A stretch of DNA of 43,409 bases from assembly GCA_029237525.1 (NCBI GenBank), contig JARBAU010000090.1, positions 1-43,409 of the forward strand. The letters are read 5' to 3'. Both the position numbers and the translations under genes were made by a program. The stretch comes from Nitrososphaerales archaeon. Its GTDB lineage: Archaea; Thermoproteota; Nitrososphaeria; Nitrososphaerales; Nitrososphaeraceae. Under the pieces are notes generated by a model that ran no database searches, was not told the origin of the DNA, and worked only from the letters and a program-made list of their open reading frames with translations. Shown here piece by piece: positions 33,182 to 41,174 of this stretch (positions are counted from its first letter, which is position 1; each line of letters begins with the position of its first letter).

Positions 33182-33433
33182 TTGCCGGATTGTAACAGGA
33201 AAATATCATTCGTAGGTTTGTCGATCGCGTTAGTACTAATGATAATCAGCAGTGCACATGATTATCAAGTGAAGTCAAAAACTGTTAGCATAAGCTGTTC
33301 AAATGACAAACCATGTGAAAGAACAGTGTGTGAAAGTAGTAAGGCGTGTAGCACGACAATAGGGGAGTCATTCGAAAGCAGATCTTCTTCCAATACAAAT
33401 TCTACAACACAAGATCATCAGTCTAATAGATAG
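33182..33433 (+). CDS. Small secreted Cys-rich protein, 83 aa
   Basis: From TTG 33182. Residues 8-24 form a signal peptide (ISFVGLSIALVLMIISSA). The mature part has four regularly spaced Cys in a short segment, SCSNDKPCERTVCESSKAC (about residues 38-56), spaced 5, 5 and 6 apart, followed by a Ser/Thr/Asn-rich tail. The Cys pattern suggests two disulfides, or a metal site, in a small extracellular domain. The start is not supported by a clear ribosome binding site. Function unknown. Confidence 0.5.
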   Translation: MPDCNRKISFVGLSIALVLMIISSAHDYQVKSKTVSISCSNDKPCERTVCESSKACSTTIGESFESRSSSNTNSTTQDHQSNR

Positions 33434-33738
33434 TTATACTCTAAATTTATTTAAAATTATGTCATATGATATCGGGTATTTATAGCTAAATTTATCAACT
33501 TTTCAGAAAGGAAGGGTTGACCATGCTAATTGTAATCGCCGCGATGTCATAAAGTTTTCAAATGTAATTTGTGCTAAGACATAAATGCAGAATTACGATG
33601 CGTTAATACTTGTTTTGATACATTAACCAATCTTTGTTTTGTTATATTAGGGCTAACCAATAAACCAACTCGCAAACTATATGATAGTAGCCTCAGATCA
33701 AATAAGCTAAAATAAGAAACGGCTGCTAATAATGACGT
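33434..33738. other. Gene-free stretch
   Basis: About 305 AT-rich bases. I see no gene or repeat. The promoter of the next gene should lie near its end but has no convincing TATA box. Confidence 0.3.
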
Positions 33739-34263
33739 TTGTTCAATCGTAATACAAAATCAGAGTGGAATCTGGAATATGATGACTCACTTTATAAGGT
33801 GTATGATTCAGCAAAACGTCTTGCAGGTTATTTTTTCCCTGACTATGATAGTTTGGACGCAGAAGTACGACACAATCCAAAATATAAAGTACAAGATGCG
33901 AATTTAAATGACCCTAGCTCGATTACATTACTACATAAGATCCATGCAGTGCTTCATGGCGGTAGCCTTCTACTCCCGATGCTTAAGCTTAATTTGTTAG
34001 ACAACCAGAACGGCATTACAGTAGACAATGTAGTTACCGCACTTCACAGTAATCTAAGAACTGCCGAAATATGGAAAGACTGGTTATCAGTGAATGGTAT
34101 CACTTTGGGAATAGTGGCCAGTTCGGTATATACTGCAAGAGAAGACAGAAATATGCTTTCAATACTTTTAATCATAAACGAACAAATCATCCTAGGTGAA
34201 AAAGAGGTCCTTGAATCGCTTGGGCCAATATTGGACAAATTACATAACGACGGACTTCTCTGA
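33739..34263 (+). CDS. Unrecognised soluble protein, 174 aa
   Basis: From TTG 33739, the only start in frame before the conserved-looking body. The product is soluble and mostly helical, without Cys or membrane segments. A Tyr/Asp-rich N-terminus (WNLEYDDSLYKVYDSAKRLAGYFFPDYDSL) precedes a helical core (ITLLHKIHAVLHGGSLLLPMLKLNLL, then VVTALHSNLRTAEIWKDWLS), and the protein ends in a long helix (ILLIINEQIILGEKEVLESLGPILDKLH). I recognise no family and see no operon partner. Confidence 0.55.
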   Translation: MFNRNTKSEWNLEYDDSLYKVYDSAKRLAGYFFPDYDSLDAEVRHNPKYKVQDANLNDPSSITLLHKIHAVLHGGSLLLPMLKLNLLDNQNGITVDNVVTALHSNLRTAEIWKDWLSVNGITLGIVASSVYTAREDRNMLSILLIINEQIILGEKEVLESLGPILDKLHNDGLL

Positions 34264-34802
34264 AGCGATCTAGCTTTGAATTAACATAATAACAGATCAC
34301 TTAATAAATCGAATTGATAATAAACATATATGAAATTCGTGTTACTTTATATCAATTTTGGTTGTCTGATGTGCTACTGAATTAATTCGGACGTAAATCG
34401 TCATTATCGACTTTAGGTGTAGTGTAGTTTTTCAAAGTAGAAAAAATTTAAGTGTAGCTCATATTACTCGACTTGAGAGAAAAGATCTTTGAATTAAATT
34501 CATATCTGTATTAGTCTACTTCTATTGAAGTACACACCGACAAATCTTTCTATATTAACGTTCAAAATTTTTGCTTAAACCTTTTCGGTTTGTTCAAACG
34601 TTATGTCAAGGAATAAGCTGCTGACAATATCAATAATTATATACTACAGCCGCGAACTAGATGTATGTTAGTTCTTTACTCAAAGTCTCAATATCAAGGG
34701 TTATTATCTAAACTAACCTTTACAAAATTAGAACGTATTAGCAATGTTTGAGAAATCGAATTTGTTAGTCAACACCTTTATCCAAACCTGGGTCAGGGAG
34801 TC
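34264..34802. other. Long upstream region of the response regulator gene
   Basis: About 540 AT-rich bases. AAACC and GGTTT (34577-34581 and 34587-34591) form a small hairpin flanked by AACGTT sequences at 34558-34563 and 34597-34602. These could be regulatory. No gene is seen. Confidence 0.35.
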
Positions 34803-34829
34803 GTGGTAATATTGATAAGGAATGACAAT

Positions 34830-35384
34830 ATGTTTGGTCCGGTTGGTGATTCGAGGTCTGACATAATCAGAAACACGTTCTTTCAGATAGATCGCGATAG
34901 GAAGGGTACCCTTAGTGCGATTGACACAATTGGAGCTAATTCAGCTGAGAACATATCTTACGAAGATCATAATTCTATAAAATCTAATTTATCCGCTATT
35001 CGTGTAGGGCTTCAGACAAAGAAGATCCTTATCGTGGACGATAATCCTGATATCGTTTTCACACTTCGATCCGTATTTGAGGAATATCCCGAAAGGTTCC
35101 AGATTTCCACTTATACTAATCCAATGGAAGTGCTCAGTACATTTCAGACTGATTATTATGATCTTGCATTAATTGATATCAATATGCCAATATTGAATGG
35201 ATTTCAACTTTGCGAGAAATTGGTCGATTTGGATGCTAACCTTCGGGTATGCTTCATGTCCGGGGGCGAAATGAATCAAGATGCTATTCGAGAAATTTAT
35301 CCTAAGATTAGTATCGGATGTTTCATAAAGAAACCGATTGGAGCAGGCGAACTAATCGAGAGAGTGATTTCTCAATTGGACTGA
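34830..35384 (+). CDS. Single-domain response regulator with N-terminal extension
   Basis: 184 residues from ATG 34830, which has AAGGA about 9 nt upstream; GTG 34803 is the longer alternative. The first 60 residues are polar and disordered-looking. A receiver (REC) domain then starts at KKILIVDDNPD: acidic pocket DD, phosphoacceptor D116 in ALIDINMPILNG, the Ser of CFMSGG (Thr/Ser switch), and the conserved Lys in CFIKKPIG. The protein ends right after the REC domain, so there is no output domain. It would act by protein contact or as a phosphate relay. A second REC-only gene converges on it, with 9 bp between the two stops. Confidence 0.85.
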   Translation: MFGPVGDSRSDIIRNTFFQIDRDRKGTLSAIDTIGANSAENISYEDHNSIKSNLSAIRVGLQTKKILIVDDNPDIVFTLRSVFEEYPERFQISTYTNPMEVLSTFQTDYYDLALIDINMPILNGFQLCEKLVDLDANLRVCFMSGGEMNQDAIREIYPKISIGCFIKKPIGAGELIERVISQLD

Positions 35385-35393
35385 GAACTGAGA

Positions 35394-35840
35394 TTAAGCT
35401 GTTGTGAAACCTTTCTCTTGAGATTGCAGATAGTTCAGTTGAATTGAAAGTATATTTTTTACCTTTCTTATCAATACACTATTTTCAACTGGGATTTTTA
35501 TGAAACAGTCTTCTGTAGTTATTTCTGGAAATGATGCTGCTTTTTTAAATTGCTCATAATTAATTTCTCCGGCAGTTAAGAAACATACCTTTACTTTAAT
35601 GTCAAGTGATCTGAGCCTTTCGTAGAGTTCGAATCCATTTAAATCTGGCAGGAGGATGTCAATTATCAACAAGTCGTAAAGATCTCTTTCAAAATTGTTA
35701 ATGGCTATATGGGGATTTGTAAATACTTTAACATTGTAACCTTCGCCAGATAATAGCATCTCAAATAGAAGATTTATGTCGTCCTCATCGTTGACAATCA
35801 TGATATTCTGACCCCTGAGCGAATTATTGCTCTTGATCAT
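35394..35840 (-). CDS. Single-domain response regulator
   Basis: 148 residues. REC domain: acidic pocket NDEDD (residues 17-21), phosphoacceptor D61 in LLIIDILLPDLNG, Thr of CFLTAGE, and Lys in CFIKIPVE. A short C-terminal helix (NILSIQLNYLQSQEK) follows, with no output domain. The sequence resembles the convergent regulator next to it (shared TNP, ID-I-x-x-P-x-LNGF, CF-x-x-GE and CFIK segments), so the pair probably arose by duplication followed by inversion. GAGGA lies about 10 nt before the ATG. No histidine kinase is nearby. Confidence 0.85.
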   Translation of the reverse strand: MIKSNNSLRGQNIMIVNDEDDINLLFEMLLSGEGYNVKVFTNPHIAINNFERDLYDLLIIDILLPDLNGFELYERLRSLDIKVKVCFLTAGEINYEQFKKAASFPEITTEDCFIKIPVENSVLIRKVKNILSIQLNYLQSQEKGFTTA

Positions 35841-36156
35841 TTCTATGATTCCTCATATTTCTCCATTCGGGCGTAGTTCATAATCTCGAAAATGGAATGT
35901 GGAATTTTTAGGTTCCACTAGTCAGAGACCTCCATTTGAAGAATCTATCTATTACTAAGTCTTTGGAAGAATAAAATATACCGCATGAATTGTTGGTTAA
36001 AAGATATTTTGAGATTAGCTTGAATGGAATTCTCTCCATATAATACGATAATATGTACTTACCCAATTACATTAGTTAGTAATATTTGTGATTTTTCAGC
36101 AAGAGCGCTGATTGTGTTCACATAAAAGAGTAGCGTTGTAATTTCCTTGATGCAGA
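35841..36156. other. Gene-free stretch
   Basis: About 315 AT-rich bases between the response regulator start and the end of the split-barrel gene, both minus strand. A reverse frame (36059-36241) is a shadow. Only the start-proximal GAGGA of the regulator is recognisable. Confidence 0.3.
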
Positions 36157-36603
36157 TCAGACCCTCCAACTCACTTTGTGCGTTGGAGTAACCACCACAA
36201 TAGGTGCTTCTCTTTCCTTCCAAGGCTCTTTTCTTACCCATTCGAATCTTTCATAGAATTTTTTATATAAGCGTTTAAATTCTGGACCTTCTTCTAGTAT
36301 TTTAGTATTTCCATCAATAACAACAGCCTTATTGTCAATTGACGACTGATACGTATCTACAACTAAGGCAACTTTATTGTTCTTGACAATGTTTCGATAC
36401 TTCTTTGTTTGATAATCAGTAGCAAAAGCGAATTTTCCATCTTCAAATATATAGGAAACAGGCGCAACATGTGGTATATTTTTATTCGATGTAGATAATC
36501 TACAAATCTCGTGGTCAGCAAGAAATTTGGCTTCTAAATCGGTGAACTTTATGATAGATTTGGGACTTGTGTTAATTGCATTTCCGTCAATGATATCGCT
36601 CAT
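36157..36603 (-). CDS. PPOX-type FMN/F420-binding split-barrel protein
   Basis: 148 residues with the pyridoxamine-phosphate-oxidase-like split barrel: LADHEICRLSTSNKNIPHVAPVSYIFEDGKFAFAT (first strands and the flavin-side loop), then YQTKKYRNIVKNNKVALVVD (the basic loop that binds cofactor phosphate), then AVVIDGNTKILEEG, and the C-terminal VVTPTHKVSWRV. Members bind FMN, F420 or heme and reduce varied substrates. The short SWRV ending and thaumarchaeal F420 content make an F420-dependent reductase plausible, but cofactor choice cannot be read here. A TATA-like ATAATATAC precedes ATG 36603 by about 35 bp. Confidence 0.8.
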   Translation of the reverse strand: MSDIIDGNAINTSPKSIIKFTDLEAKFLADHEICRLSTSNKNIPHVAPVSYIFEDGKFAFATDYQTKKYRNIVKNNKVALVVDTYQSSIDNKAVVIDGNTKILEEGPEFKRLYKKFYERFEWVRKEPWKEREAPIVVVTPTHKVSWRV

Positions 36604-36717
36604 ATTACAACTGAAAGATGCGATAAGTGTATATTATATTTGTGTTTTTTAGACAGTTGTAATAGGTCTTCTGGGGCGTATAGGACCTTGCGATTGATAA
36701 TTGTGGTCATTTTATGT

Positions 36718-37713
36718 CTAATTTGATAGGTTATTGTAAATCTTAGGTAGAGACACATCATATCTGTAGTTTATATTCATATGGCCATCGTCAAATTCTT
36801 CATATGAGTGACCAATCCTTAATTTTTCTAATTTAGCATGCAAAATTCTTGCTCCCCAAATCAAATTAAATTCGTCAGTTGTCCCACAATCGATGTGAAT
36901 AAATTTAAGCTTCCTTAGATTTGCTCGATATTTTTGGACTAACCTTGTTGGATCCCACATTTTCCATCGTTTCCACACAAATTCATTTATTTCCCCAGTC
37001 TGATAATCAAATGGAAGATCTATTCCTAGTTGTTTTTCTCTAGGGTTTGGTGAGTAGTGTGCAGCCATAGCCAGAACGTTTAATGGAGCCGCATCGATCT
37101 TCTGATGCTTATTTTGTTTTTTTAAGAATTTCTCTAACCATAGTTTTGGCCCTCCGGCCTTTCTAAATGAATCGAGAGCTTTTGGAAAATCAGGAAGATA
37201 GCAGTATTCAAATGCGGCATCACCTGAATGATCAGCAAATCCAGAAAATATCATAGGGTTGCGAGTAGCTAGGGTGAACGAGCCGTACCCGCCTGATGAT
37301 TTACCCCAAACTGCTCGAGATGATACATTATATTTTTCGTCAATTAACGGGATTATCTCTTGTATGATATAATCTTCGTACCTGCCCGTCGCTATTGAAT
37401 TGATATATTGATTCCCCCCATATTTTGTGAAGCAATCGACAAGAACCAATAGAAGTGGCCCACATTTTTTGCTTGAAATGAGCCGATTCATCTTGCTTTC
37501 TAAGTTTTCACTTAAAGGGTCGAAGTTCAAAAATGATCTACCTTGACCGCCAAAGCCTGCCAAGCCGAAGGCAGCAACATAACCCTTAGAATTGCTATGG
37601 ATATATCCTGGCGGAACATAGACTATCACGTCTCTTTCAATTGAATCGCCAAGGGGATTTGATTTAAGGACTTTACTCTCAAATCTATGAATCGTTATAG
37701 TTCCCTTCTGCAT
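36718..37713 (-). CDS. Putative esterase (esterase D/Fes-like alpha/beta hydrolase)
   Basis: 331 residues, no signal peptide, alpha/beta hydrolase of the putative-esterase family (as in esterase D, enterochelin esterase and mycolyltransferases). The strand order is right: RDVIVYVPPGY, YVAAFGLAGFGGQGRSF, LLLVLVDCFTKYGG (oxyanion region), then nucleophile S139 in VWGKSSGGYGS (G-x-S-x-G), an acid around D280 (CGTTDEFNL), and catalytic H311 in DDGHMN. The substrate is not predictable. The split-barrel gene follows 114 bp downstream on the same strand but has its own promoter-like element. Confidence 0.85.
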   Translation of the reverse strand: MQKGTITIHRFESKVLKSNPLGDSIERDVIVYVPPGYIHSNSKGYVAAFGLAGFGGQGRSFLNFDPLSENLESKMNRLISSKKCGPLLLVLVDCFTKYGGNQYINSIATGRYEDYIIQEIIPLIDEKYNVSSRAVWGKSSGGYGSFTLATRNPMIFSGFADHSGDAAFEYCYLPDFPKALDSFRKAGGPKLWLEKFLKKQNKHQKIDAAPLNVLAMAAHYSPNPREKQLGIDLPFDYQTGEINEFVWKRWKMWDPTRLVQKYRANLRKLKFIHIDCGTTDEFNLIWGARILHAKLEKLRIGHSYEEFDDGHMNINYRYDVSLPKIYNNLSN

Positions 37714-38142
37714 TTGAGATTTAATACAGCCTAATCCATCTATTAATTTGTGCTTTTCTAGGGTTTCAGTTCATAGAACTTGAGATTTATGTGTTGAAAT
37801 GGAATTATATCTATCTGCAACTGGTTAGAAGTATCTAGTACAAGTCTAAGAATGATTCTTGAAATTTGCATAATTTGAGCACAAGAACCAAATCAGAGGC
37901 TTACCGAGTACGAGAGTCTTCAATCTTTCAGACTTGAAGAATCATTTTTAATTTGACCTTGAGATAGCCACCAGACCTGCTGTTGGAATAAATGCTGTTA
38001 TTCTATAAATCGCATCTGCATTTGTGATTCGTTCATTGTGCAAACCTTAGGGATTGCCGATTCCACAAGTGAATCACCTTAAATTAAAGTCTGTACCTTC
38101 ATAGGGATGAAATTCTAATGCGGTAAATTGACTCAGAAACTG
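37714..38142. other. Gene-free stretch
   Basis: About 430 bases between the esterase start and the end of the zinc microprotein gene, both minus strand. I see no gene or strong repeat. Confidence 0.35.
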
Positions 38143-38310
38143 TTAAATCTCGATCGAACTTCCATAAACACTTCGTAATCGTTCATAAATACCAGCGCAA
38201 TCAGGAGAATCGAATTCGATTAATTTGTCACATATTTCGCGCTTTAGGGCTTTCTTAGTGTCGATAATATTCTTACCGCACATGGCACATTTCGTTATTT
38301 CATTATCCAT
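38143..38310 (-). CDS. Zinc-binding microprotein, 55 aa
   Basis: Minus-strand frame from ATG 38310 to TAA at 38143. It starts MDNEITKCAMCGKNIIDTKK and goes on with an EICDKL knuckle and FDSPDCAGIYERL. Cys at 8, 11, 27 and 38 could hold one zinc, with the first pair a classic C-x-x-C-G knuckle. The C-terminal half is helical (CAGIYERLRSVYG). Small proteins of this layout are common in Thaumarchaeota. Function unknown. Confidence 0.65.
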   Translation of the reverse strand: MDNEITKCAMCGKNIIDTKKALKREICDKLIEFDSPDCAGIYERLRSVYGSSIEI

Positions 38311-38724
38311 TGTAACTTACCGAAGATGGTTCATGTTTTGCGATTTCCATCATGAACTGTGACAATAAAACAATAAGGACTAATATAATATTAATACATA
38401 CGCTAAATTCTTCTCTATTTTAATACTATATTCACATTATTTTCGTTACAAAATCCTAAAGCTGACTGTGAAAATACTAACTTATTGCGCTATTGAATAT
38501 TGTAATGTATTGGTCGAATGCAGTTAATTGACAGATAAGGTAAAATAAGTTGGAAATAATTCTGATTTTTAGTATTGCTGCTCCTGTAATACAATTTTTT
38601 CTCAAAGACCGTGATTATCAATACGTTCGGGAAATTATATCTATCTTTCGAGTCACAATTTAAATATCTATCCTGCGAAGATAGAAAAGTAGAAATCTTC
38701 CTACAAAGCTCATAGATTGATATA
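38311..38724. other. Upstream region of L40e
   Basis: About 415 AT-rich bases between the divergent zinc microprotein and L40e. TCTATC and GATAGA (38667-38672 and 38680-38685) form a small inverted repeat 40 bp before the L40e ATG. The reverse 101-codon frame over this area runs through L40e and is rejected. Confidence 0.4.
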
Positions 38725-38892
38725 ATGCCAATTACAGATCCCACAAAAAAACAGATTGCGCAGCAGCGTCGACTCTTCTTTAAAATTTGCTTCAAATGCG
38801 GAGGAAGAAACCCGATTTCAGCTGCAAGATGTAGGAAGTGTCGAGGAACACATTTAAGGTTAAAGAATAGGTCGTTAGGTGCAAAGAAATAA
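38725..38892 (+). CDS. rpl40e: Ribosomal protein L40e
   Basis: 55-residue archaeal large-subunit protein. It begins MPITDPTKKQIAQQRRLFFK, near-identical in pattern to known archaeal L40e, and has the zinc site of two knuckles, C22-x-x-C25 and C36-x-x-C39, followed by a basic RNA-binding tail (LRLKNRSLGAKK). ATG 38725 matches the family start. It is not next to other ribosomal genes, which is usual for archaeal L40e. Confidence 0.95.
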   Translation: MPITDPTKKQIAQQRRLFFKICFKCGGRNPISAARCRKCRGTHLRLKNRSLGAKK

Positions 38893-39063
38893 TCAAGAAT
38901 TAGAGTATATTCATTTGACAGTTATTTGGTCGGACATGGTTCAGAAATCTAGAGAACTGACGGGGTGGTAGAATGACTATAGGGATACCATTGTTGCATG
39001 TCGCCAAATGCACCGCAAAAGGAGTTCAATCAGATTGAAAAACTTAATATCCTTCCGAAATGA

Positions 39064-40824
39064 ATGCATAAGGTTAGAGCGTCTAGAGTTTTAATAATGA
39101 AGTATCCAAAAATAGTATTAACAGCGGACAGAACCTTAATGTCCCCATATCGAGGAATATCTTTAGCATCATTTTTTGGATGTGCACCTGCGTTGGATAT
39201 AAATAGAGATCATGGTACTTTCTGGTACAAGGTTTTAGGTCATCAAGTTACGCCCAGATTACTTTTCGATTTTATATGCAATCCTATAGATCATAAGAAT
39301 GGAGTAGCTTCCTATGCACCATATGGTTTGAGAAAGGTTGAGGCGGCTCTTATAAGGGATGGGTACAGACCAGAAGATGTAGTAGTAGCTCATCCTGAAC
39401 ATATCGAGAAATTCATAGGACCCGGAACTGAGGTTGTAGGAACATACGAAATGGATCCACTCGGCATGGGCCCGGTAACTATGACATTTACGTACGGAAG
39501 AAAACACATGTCGTATGATGAGTTCTATTGTAGGGATCTTCATCTGAGAATTAAGGCTGCGAAGGAGAGAACTGGTAGCAAGGCAAAAGTAGTCGCTGGT
39601 GCATCTGGCACTTGGCAGTATAATTACGATCCAGCTAAGATAGAAGAATATGGTATTTACGGCATAGTAGAAGGTGATATGGGTGGAATAGGGCCCGAGC
39701 TAGATGGTCCAGGAGGAAGCTTTTTTGACGCAATCATTAATGGGGATTTGGAGAATTCGAATCCATTTAAGAAATCGAAATTTAAGGTTGAAATAAAAGA
39801 GTTCTCACGGAGTGACGGTACGAAACAGTATGGTCGATTTATCCATTACAATGATGAGCCGAACATGGATGAAATACCTACTATAATAAATCCAAGTATG
39901 CATGGTATGGTCGAAGTGATGAGGGGTTGCGGAAGAGGGTGCAAGTTCTGCGATGTAACACTAAGACCACTCCGATATTATCCTGTAGAAAAAGTCCAAA
40001 AGGAAATTGAAATTAACATGAAGTACGGAGGCGTCAAGAGTGCTTGGATTCAGAGCGATGATATATTTGTTTATGGACTCAATCCAAGGACGACAAAAAA
40101 TATGCAACCAAATCGAGAGGCACTTGAGGACCTGTTTCGAGGAATTATGGACACTGGCATTGAACATACGAATCCCACACATGGAACTTTAGCTGGGGCA
40201 ATAGCGGATGAAAAATTGGTCCCAAATCTTTCGAAGATAATTAGGGCTGGACCAGACAATCATATTGGGATTCAGTGTGGTTTTGAAACTGGAAGTATCA
40301 GGCTTATTGGCAAGTATGCAGACAGAAAATTAGCACCGTTCAGGCCCGAAGAATGGCACTGGGTCGTAAAAACAGGAATTAAAACCTTTAACGAGAACTA
40401 TTGGGTCCCAGCGTTTACTCTTATAATGGGCTTGGATAATGATGAGAATGCAGAGGACAGTTGGGAGACTATACGTCTGATTCATGAACTAGAAGTGGAA
40501 CAACCAGAGTCAAAATTTACGGTAACACCCTTGACATTTGTGCCCATTGGACTCCTTGAAAAATCTGAATTCTTCGATATAGGTAACACTATGGACCCTG
40601 GAAAGCTAGGCGTCATGTATAAGACTTGGCAGCATAATTTCAAGTATGGAATTCAGAGATTCATGCGTAAAATTGGAAGGCAAAATCCTGTAAAGAATAT
40701 GTTTTTTGCTGGTTTGGCTAGGAGCTTGGGCGGAGTTCCACTGACTGCAATGGAAAGATTTGCAAGAAGATTGGGTCCAGATCATGAAAAAGCAATTGAA
40801 AAGATCAAAGTATCCTATTGGTGA
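39064..40824 (+). CDS. Radical SAM protein with cobalamin-binding-like N-terminus
   Basis: 586 residues. Residues about 13-210 form a B12-binding-like (Rossmann) domain beginning YPKIVLTADRTLMSPYRG, with VVAHPEHI, GTYEMDPLGMGP and KVVAGASGTWQ; the textbook D-x-H-x-x-G base-off motif is not evident. The radical SAM core follows: C289-x-x-x-C293-x-x-C296 in RGCGRGCKFCDVTLRP for the 4Fe-4S cluster, and later the IQCGFETGS and FTLIMGLDND segments of the TIM barrel. A basic C-terminal region of about 90 residues ends the protein. Archaeal enzymes of this B12-radical SAM kind include the GDGT ring synthases (Grs) of tetraether lipids. Thaumarchaeota make the ring-rich lipid crenarchaeol, so this is a candidate, but I cannot separate it from other functions. 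ATG 39100 is an alternative start. Confidence 0.82.
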   Translation: MHKVRASRVLIMKYPKIVLTADRTLMSPYRGISLASFFGCAPALDINRDHGTFWYKVLGHQVTPRLLFDFICNPIDHKNGVASYAPYGLRKVEAALIRDGYRPEDVVVAHPEHIEKFIGPGTEVVGTYEMDPLGMGPVTMTFTYGRKHMSYDEFYCRDLHLRIKAAKERTGSKAKVVAGASGTWQYNYDPAKIEEYGIYGIVEGDMGGIGPELDGPGGSFFDAIINGDLENSNPFKKSKFKVEIKEFSRSDGTKQYGRFIHYNDEPNMDEIPTIINPSMHGMVEVMRGCGRGCKFCDVTLRPLRYYPVEKVQKEIEINMKYGGVKSAWIQSDDIFVYGLNPRTTKNMQPNREALEDLFRGIMDTGIEHTNPTHGTLAGAIADEKLVPNLSKIIRAGPDNHIGIQCGFETGSIRLIGKYADRKLAPFRPEEWHWVVKTGIKTFNENYWVPAFTLIMGLDNDENAEDSWETIRLIHELEVEQPESKFTVTPLTFVPIGLLEKSEFFDIGNTMDPGKLGVMYKTWQHNFKYGIQRFMRKIGRQNPVKNMFFAGLARSLGGVPLTAMERFARRLGPDHEKAIEKIKVSYW

Positions 40825-40932
40825 GAGACTTGCACCTGACTTTCGCTTTTTTGTAGCGAATCATCCTGTAATTTGATAACTGCAAGATATGTTTATATTC
40901 TACTAGGGAAAACTGGACCTGCGTGAAGTGAA

Positions 40933-41094
40933 TTGACAATAGGAATTTTTGAACCTTCGATGTTCATGGCAATTTTTCCCTACTTCTTCATAGGTATGTT
41001 TCCAGCATTTGGTTTGATAATAGTTACAAAATTACTAATAAGAGATAAATATGGAAAGAAACCAATCCTTCGGAAGAAAACTGAACACAACTGA
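40933..41094 (+). CDS. One-helix membrane microprotein, 53 aa
   Basis: Frame from TTG 40933 to TGA 41094. It begins MTIGIFEPSMFMAIFPYFFI, with one long hydrophobic segment to about residue 34, and then a strongly basic tail (KLLIRDKYGKKPILRKKTEHN), giving a cytoplasmic C-terminus. TTTATATTC around 40891-40899 is a TATA-like element, with the transcript expected to start near 40920. It follows the radical SAM gene by 108 bp on the same strand. Function unknown. Confidence 0.6.
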   Translation: MTIGIFEPSMFMAIFPYFFIGMFPAFGLIIVTKLLIRDKYGKKPILRKKTEHN

Positions 41095-41174
41095 CAAAAA
41101 GGTTTAGAACTTTTGGATTTTATATATGCAAAGATGACTCAATGATGAACAACTGATTTGATACTTCGGGTCAG

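Noticed and set aside
38490-38795. Reverse 101-codon frame
   Set aside because: Runs antisense through the clear L40e gene.
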